NCBI GenBank assembly: GCA_037200885.1
Contig: JBBCIN010000001.1
Location: forward strand, 2,294,001 to 2,358,000
Length of the DNA stretch: 64,000 bases
From: PMG-095 sp037200885
GTDB taxonomy: Bacteria; Myxococcota_A; Polyangia; Polyangiales; Polyangiaceae
Direction: 5' to 3'
Positions 62,944-64,000 of the stretch are shown piece by piece; within the stretch, counting starts at the first letter, position 1; each line of letters starts with the position of its first letter. Both the position numbers and the translations under genes were made by a program. The notes below the pieces were generated by a model. It saw only the letters and a program-made list of their open reading frames with translations. It was not told the origin of the DNA and made no database searches.

Positions 62944-64000
62944 TCAGCGCATCGCTGCTTCGAGTAGGCTCAGACGCTTGACGATTTCCGGCGCGGCGGC
63001 GTCTTCCGGCAAGAAAGCAACGGCTGCCCGCTGAACCTCCAGTGCTTCCTGGGTGCGGCCCAGGTGATTCAAGATCTGAGCTTCGGTGTCGAGGCACCAC
63101 GAATCAATCGGAGCGAGCGCCACCGCGCGCTGCGCCAGCTCGAGCGCGCGATCGAACTGTCCCAACTCGTCGTAGATCAGGGCAAGCACGCGCAGTTGCA
63201 TTGGAGAGCGAGCGACGCGCGCCAGTGGCTCGGCGGCTTGCATGACGGGATCGCCCGAGTGCACGCGCTCTTCCGCGGGCGACTGTTCGTTGCGGAGCAT
63301 CACCACGGCGAGCAAGTAACGCGGGTCGTTCGGGGCCAACCGCGCTGCTTCCACCAAGTCACGCTCGGCGGTCGCCAATTGCTGACGGTGCAACCAGTGC
63401 AAGCCCCGAAAATAGTGAGCCTCCGGCGAGGCTGGGTTCTGGGCCACGGCTGCGTCCAAGTCAGCCACTGCGGCGGCATCGCTTGCCTGTCCCGAAGACA
63501 AGCGCGCCCAATACAAGCGCACTTCGGAGTCGGGCAAGGAGCGCTTGGAGATGGACACCGGCGAGTCAACGGCGTGGCGTTTGAACTCGAACATCGCCAT
63601 CTCCCGCTTGGCCAGGTAGACCTGAAAATCGTGATCGAAGTCGGCGGCACTCAGGCCAGCGAACGCGCTCGCCCAAGCCGCTTGCAGTGGCGTGTGGCGC
63701 GCGGCCTCCAAGAATCGTTCGAAGCGCTTGGGGTACGGCGCGGGACCGTCGTGCAGCAGGTGCACGAGTGCCCACGCTCCCAGGTACACCGACGTCGCGT
63801 GCAGGCGTTCCTCCTCTCCTGCACTCTGGCTGATGCTGGACGAGTAGAATGCTCGTCGGTCCATGGCTAGAAGCTGACTCGGAGGGCTGATTTGGCTGAC
63901 GGGCATCGCTAACACCTCGCTGCCGTCATCGGCCCTCGCCATCATCGGCCGAATCTCTTGCGTGAACGTCAAATGGGGCAGCGCCGCGCCGACGCGGATT
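62944..64000 (-). CDS. TPR protein with peptidase-MA-like region (5' end outside window)
   Basis: The frame remains open to the window end, so the N-terminus is missing. The visible 350 aa start with a region like the DUF1570/peptidase-MA C-terminus (LLAMDRRAFYSSSISQSAGE, ATSVYLGAWALVHLLHD, GLSAADFDHDFQVYL). Then TPR repeats (ADLDAAVAQNPASPEAHYFR, ERDLVEAARLAPNDPRYLLA, DRALELAQRAVALAPIDSWC, GRTQEALEVQRAAVAFLPED). A metallopeptidase HExxH, if present, would lie upstream of the window. Convergent or tandem neighbours: the GH128-like gene follows on the same strand. Confidence 0.8.
   Translation of the reverse strand, partial: IRVGAALPHLTFTQEIRPMMARADDGSEVLAMPVSQISPPSQLLAMDRRAFYSSSISQSAGEEERLHATSVYLGAWALVHLLHDGPAPYPKRFERFLEAARHTPLQAAWASAFAGLSAADFDHDFQVYLAKREMAMFEFKRHAVDSPVSISKRSLPDSEVRLYWARLSSGQASDAAAVADLDAAVAQNPASPEAHYFRGLHWLHRQQLATAERDLVEAARLAPNDPRYLLAVVMLRNEQSPAEERVHSGDPVMQAAEPLARVARSPMQLRVLALIYDELGQFDRALELAQRAVALAPIDSWCLDTEAQILNHLGRTQEALEVQRAAVAFLPEDAAAPEIVKRLSLLEAAMR

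Overview
The window reads as a high-GC chromosome segment from a myxobacterium (Myxococcota, probably a Polyangiales/Sorangium-like lineage). The basis is the family content: many lipoproteins with Gly/Ala/Ser-rich spacers after the lipobox, Cys-rich secreted proteins, a PknB-type kinase next to an FHA/sigma-54 activator, and an ECF sigma operon with a TPR partner. This is inference; no rRNA or other taxonomic marker apart from rpoB/rpoC is present.

Region 1 (1-5710) is core: the end of rpoB, all of rpoC, and a double terminator. Region 2 (about 5.7-22.7 kb) is a mosaic accessory zone attached to the 3' end of rpoC. The last part of rpoC plus its terminator and about 250 bp of downstream sequence is repeated at 13342, 14944 and 21975. 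The coding piece gets shorter and more diverged with distance from rpoC (129, 102 and 45 nt). Each displaced tail still reads in frame to the authentic stop, and each is preceded by a GC-rich hairpin repeat called E here. Between the tails lie small cassettes: three unrelated two-gene units containing a D...ExK (PD-(D/E)XK-like) protein, two DUF559 endonuclease-like genes plus a remnant, and an inositol monophosphatase-family gene. A 5,023-bp IS1-family transposon (8227-13249; 14-bp inverted ends, 8-bp target duplication) has inserted into the hairpin of one E copy. It carries regulators, an OLD/AAA-type ATPase and a D...ExK partner. A frameshifted relative of that partner survives at 22282-22651 beside the fourth rpoC tail. 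I regard this zone, a serially grown nuclease/defence-like island using the rpoC 3' end as its landing site, as the most likely undescribed system here. No recombinase for it is visible.

Region 3 (17-28 kb) holds decayed DNA (IS66 and IS3 remnants, a decapitated Cys-rich gene) and then a series of secreted or lipoprotein genes. Region 4 (28-45.8 kb) has a phospholipase D/EEP-family pair, an outer-membrane barrel, an FHA-sigma-54 activator divergent from a Ser/Thr kinase-TPR pair, hemerythrin and glycine-zipper genes with strong sigma-54-type promoters, a LysR regulator, a lipoprotein hydrolase and a PanE-family reductase. Region 5 (45.9-64 kb) holds a glycerophosphodiesterase-like lipoprotein, an aldo/keto reductase, a diheme oxidase/imelysin/cytochrome cluster with a metallophosphatase and second imelysin, a second hemerythrin, a four-gene ECF sigma operon with every junction overlapping by 4 bp, and surface glycosidase-like genes.

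No tRNA, rRNA or CRISPR array was seen. All similarity statements come from reading the sequence, without database searches.
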